Positions 45,918-46,111 of a stretch of DNA of 46,111 bases are shown one piece after another. A program made the position numbers and the translations under genes. Source of the DNA: Pseudomonadota bacterium (lineage in GTDB: Bacteria > Bdellovibrionota_B > Oligoflexia > Silvanigrellales > Silvanigrellaceae); contig RFOM01000027.1 of assembly GCA_009926615.1 (NCBI GenBank), positions 1-46,111 of the forward strand, in the 5' to 3' direction. The notes below the pieces were generated by a model. That model was given only the letters and a program-made list of their open reading frames with translations, was not told the DNA's origin and did not search any database. Position 1 is the first letter of the stretch. Every line of letters starts with the position of its first letter.

Positions 45918-46111
45918 TTGAAGTTCAGGACAACCCCGCCGATTGCCTCTCTTGTTGCTGTTTTGATTGCTGCTGCCGCGGTCATCTCGGGCTGCAGCAG
46001 TAAAACCGGTCCTCAAAAAAAAGCCGTTGATGTTACCAACCGGTCGGCGGGCACTGCCGGTGAAACAAGTAAAAGCGCAGTGAACACCCCATCCGCGGAT
46101 TCCGGCGAAAC
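45918..46111 (+). CDS. lipoprotein (partial, C-terminus outside window)
   Basis: Starts at TTG 45918, with AGGGG seven bases upstream, and remains open to the right edge. The first 26 residues are a lipoprotein signal ending AVISGC (Cys 26). The visible mature part is a Ser/Thr/Lys-rich low-complexity linker (SSKTGPQKKAVDVTNRSAG). No domain is visible yet. Upstream (45824-45866) there is a loose inverted repeat AGGGTTT...AAACCCT of unclear meaning. Confidence 0.7.
   Translation, partial: MKFRTTPPIASLVAVLIAAAAVISGCSSKTGPQKKAVDVTNRSAGTAGETSKSAVNTPSADSGE

Overview
The window is a gene-dense stretch of a Gram-negative (diderm) bacterial chromosome. Diderm markers are RseP, the MreC/MreD/PBP2/RodA elongation complex, at least five lipoprotein signal peptides with a lipobox, and two probable outer-membrane beta-barrel proteins. 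Most genes have a clear GGAG-type ribosome binding site and many overlap by 1-8 bases. The mix of compact housekeeping operons, many orphan lipoproteins, a CFI-box protein and a very large hybrid kinase-cyclase suggests a deltaproteobacterium-like or Bdellovibrionota/Oligoflexia-like organism. That placement is inference from general character, not from a marker gene.

Layout. 1-2.9 kb: a winged-helix protein cut by the window edge, a small unknown protein, and a large lipoprotein with an internal CFI box and a C-terminal barrel-like region. 2.9-8.2 kb (minus): a fully overlapping operon uppS-rseP-tsaB-pssA-asd (undecaprenyl pyrophosphate, site-2 protease, tRNA t6A, phosphatidylserine, aspartate semialdehyde). 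8.4-9.7 kb: hisS, convergent with the elongasome operon mreC-mreD-mrdA-rodA-cytochrome c-ruvC (15.5-9.7 kb, minus). The apparent hisS terminator lies inside ruvC. 15.7-18.8 kb: a PpiD/SurA-like chaperone, a NAD kinase of NADK2-like character, and a stand-alone nuoB with its own terminator. 18.9-25.3 kb: an OmpR/PhoB-type regulator, a lipase lipoprotein, a coiled-coil lipoprotein, and the minus-strand operon hemL-dtd-phoR-like kinase.

25.4-28.4 kb is the most accessory-looking part: two exported proteins of unknown function, a 422-bp stretch holding the decayed C-terminus of an IS91-type transposase and nested palindromes, then an AAA_14/DUF4143 ATPase whose promoter and missing Shine-Dalgarno suggest a leaderless mRNA, followed by a tiny coupled ORF. 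pyrG follows on the minus strand.

30.2-35.3 kb (plus): an unknown helical 589-residue protein, an asparagine-synthetase-type amidotransferase, an overlapping lipoprotein gene and a YceI protein. This uncharacterised set is the best candidate here for an undescribed system. 35.4-40.6 kb: a 1344-residue histidine kinase-receiver-class III cyclase fusion and a secreted Cys-rich protein. 40.7-46.1 kb: asnS (minus), uvrB-truA (plus), a secreted monoheme cytochrome with an EF-hand, and a lipoprotein cut by the window end. I saw no tRNA, rRNA or CRISPR array.
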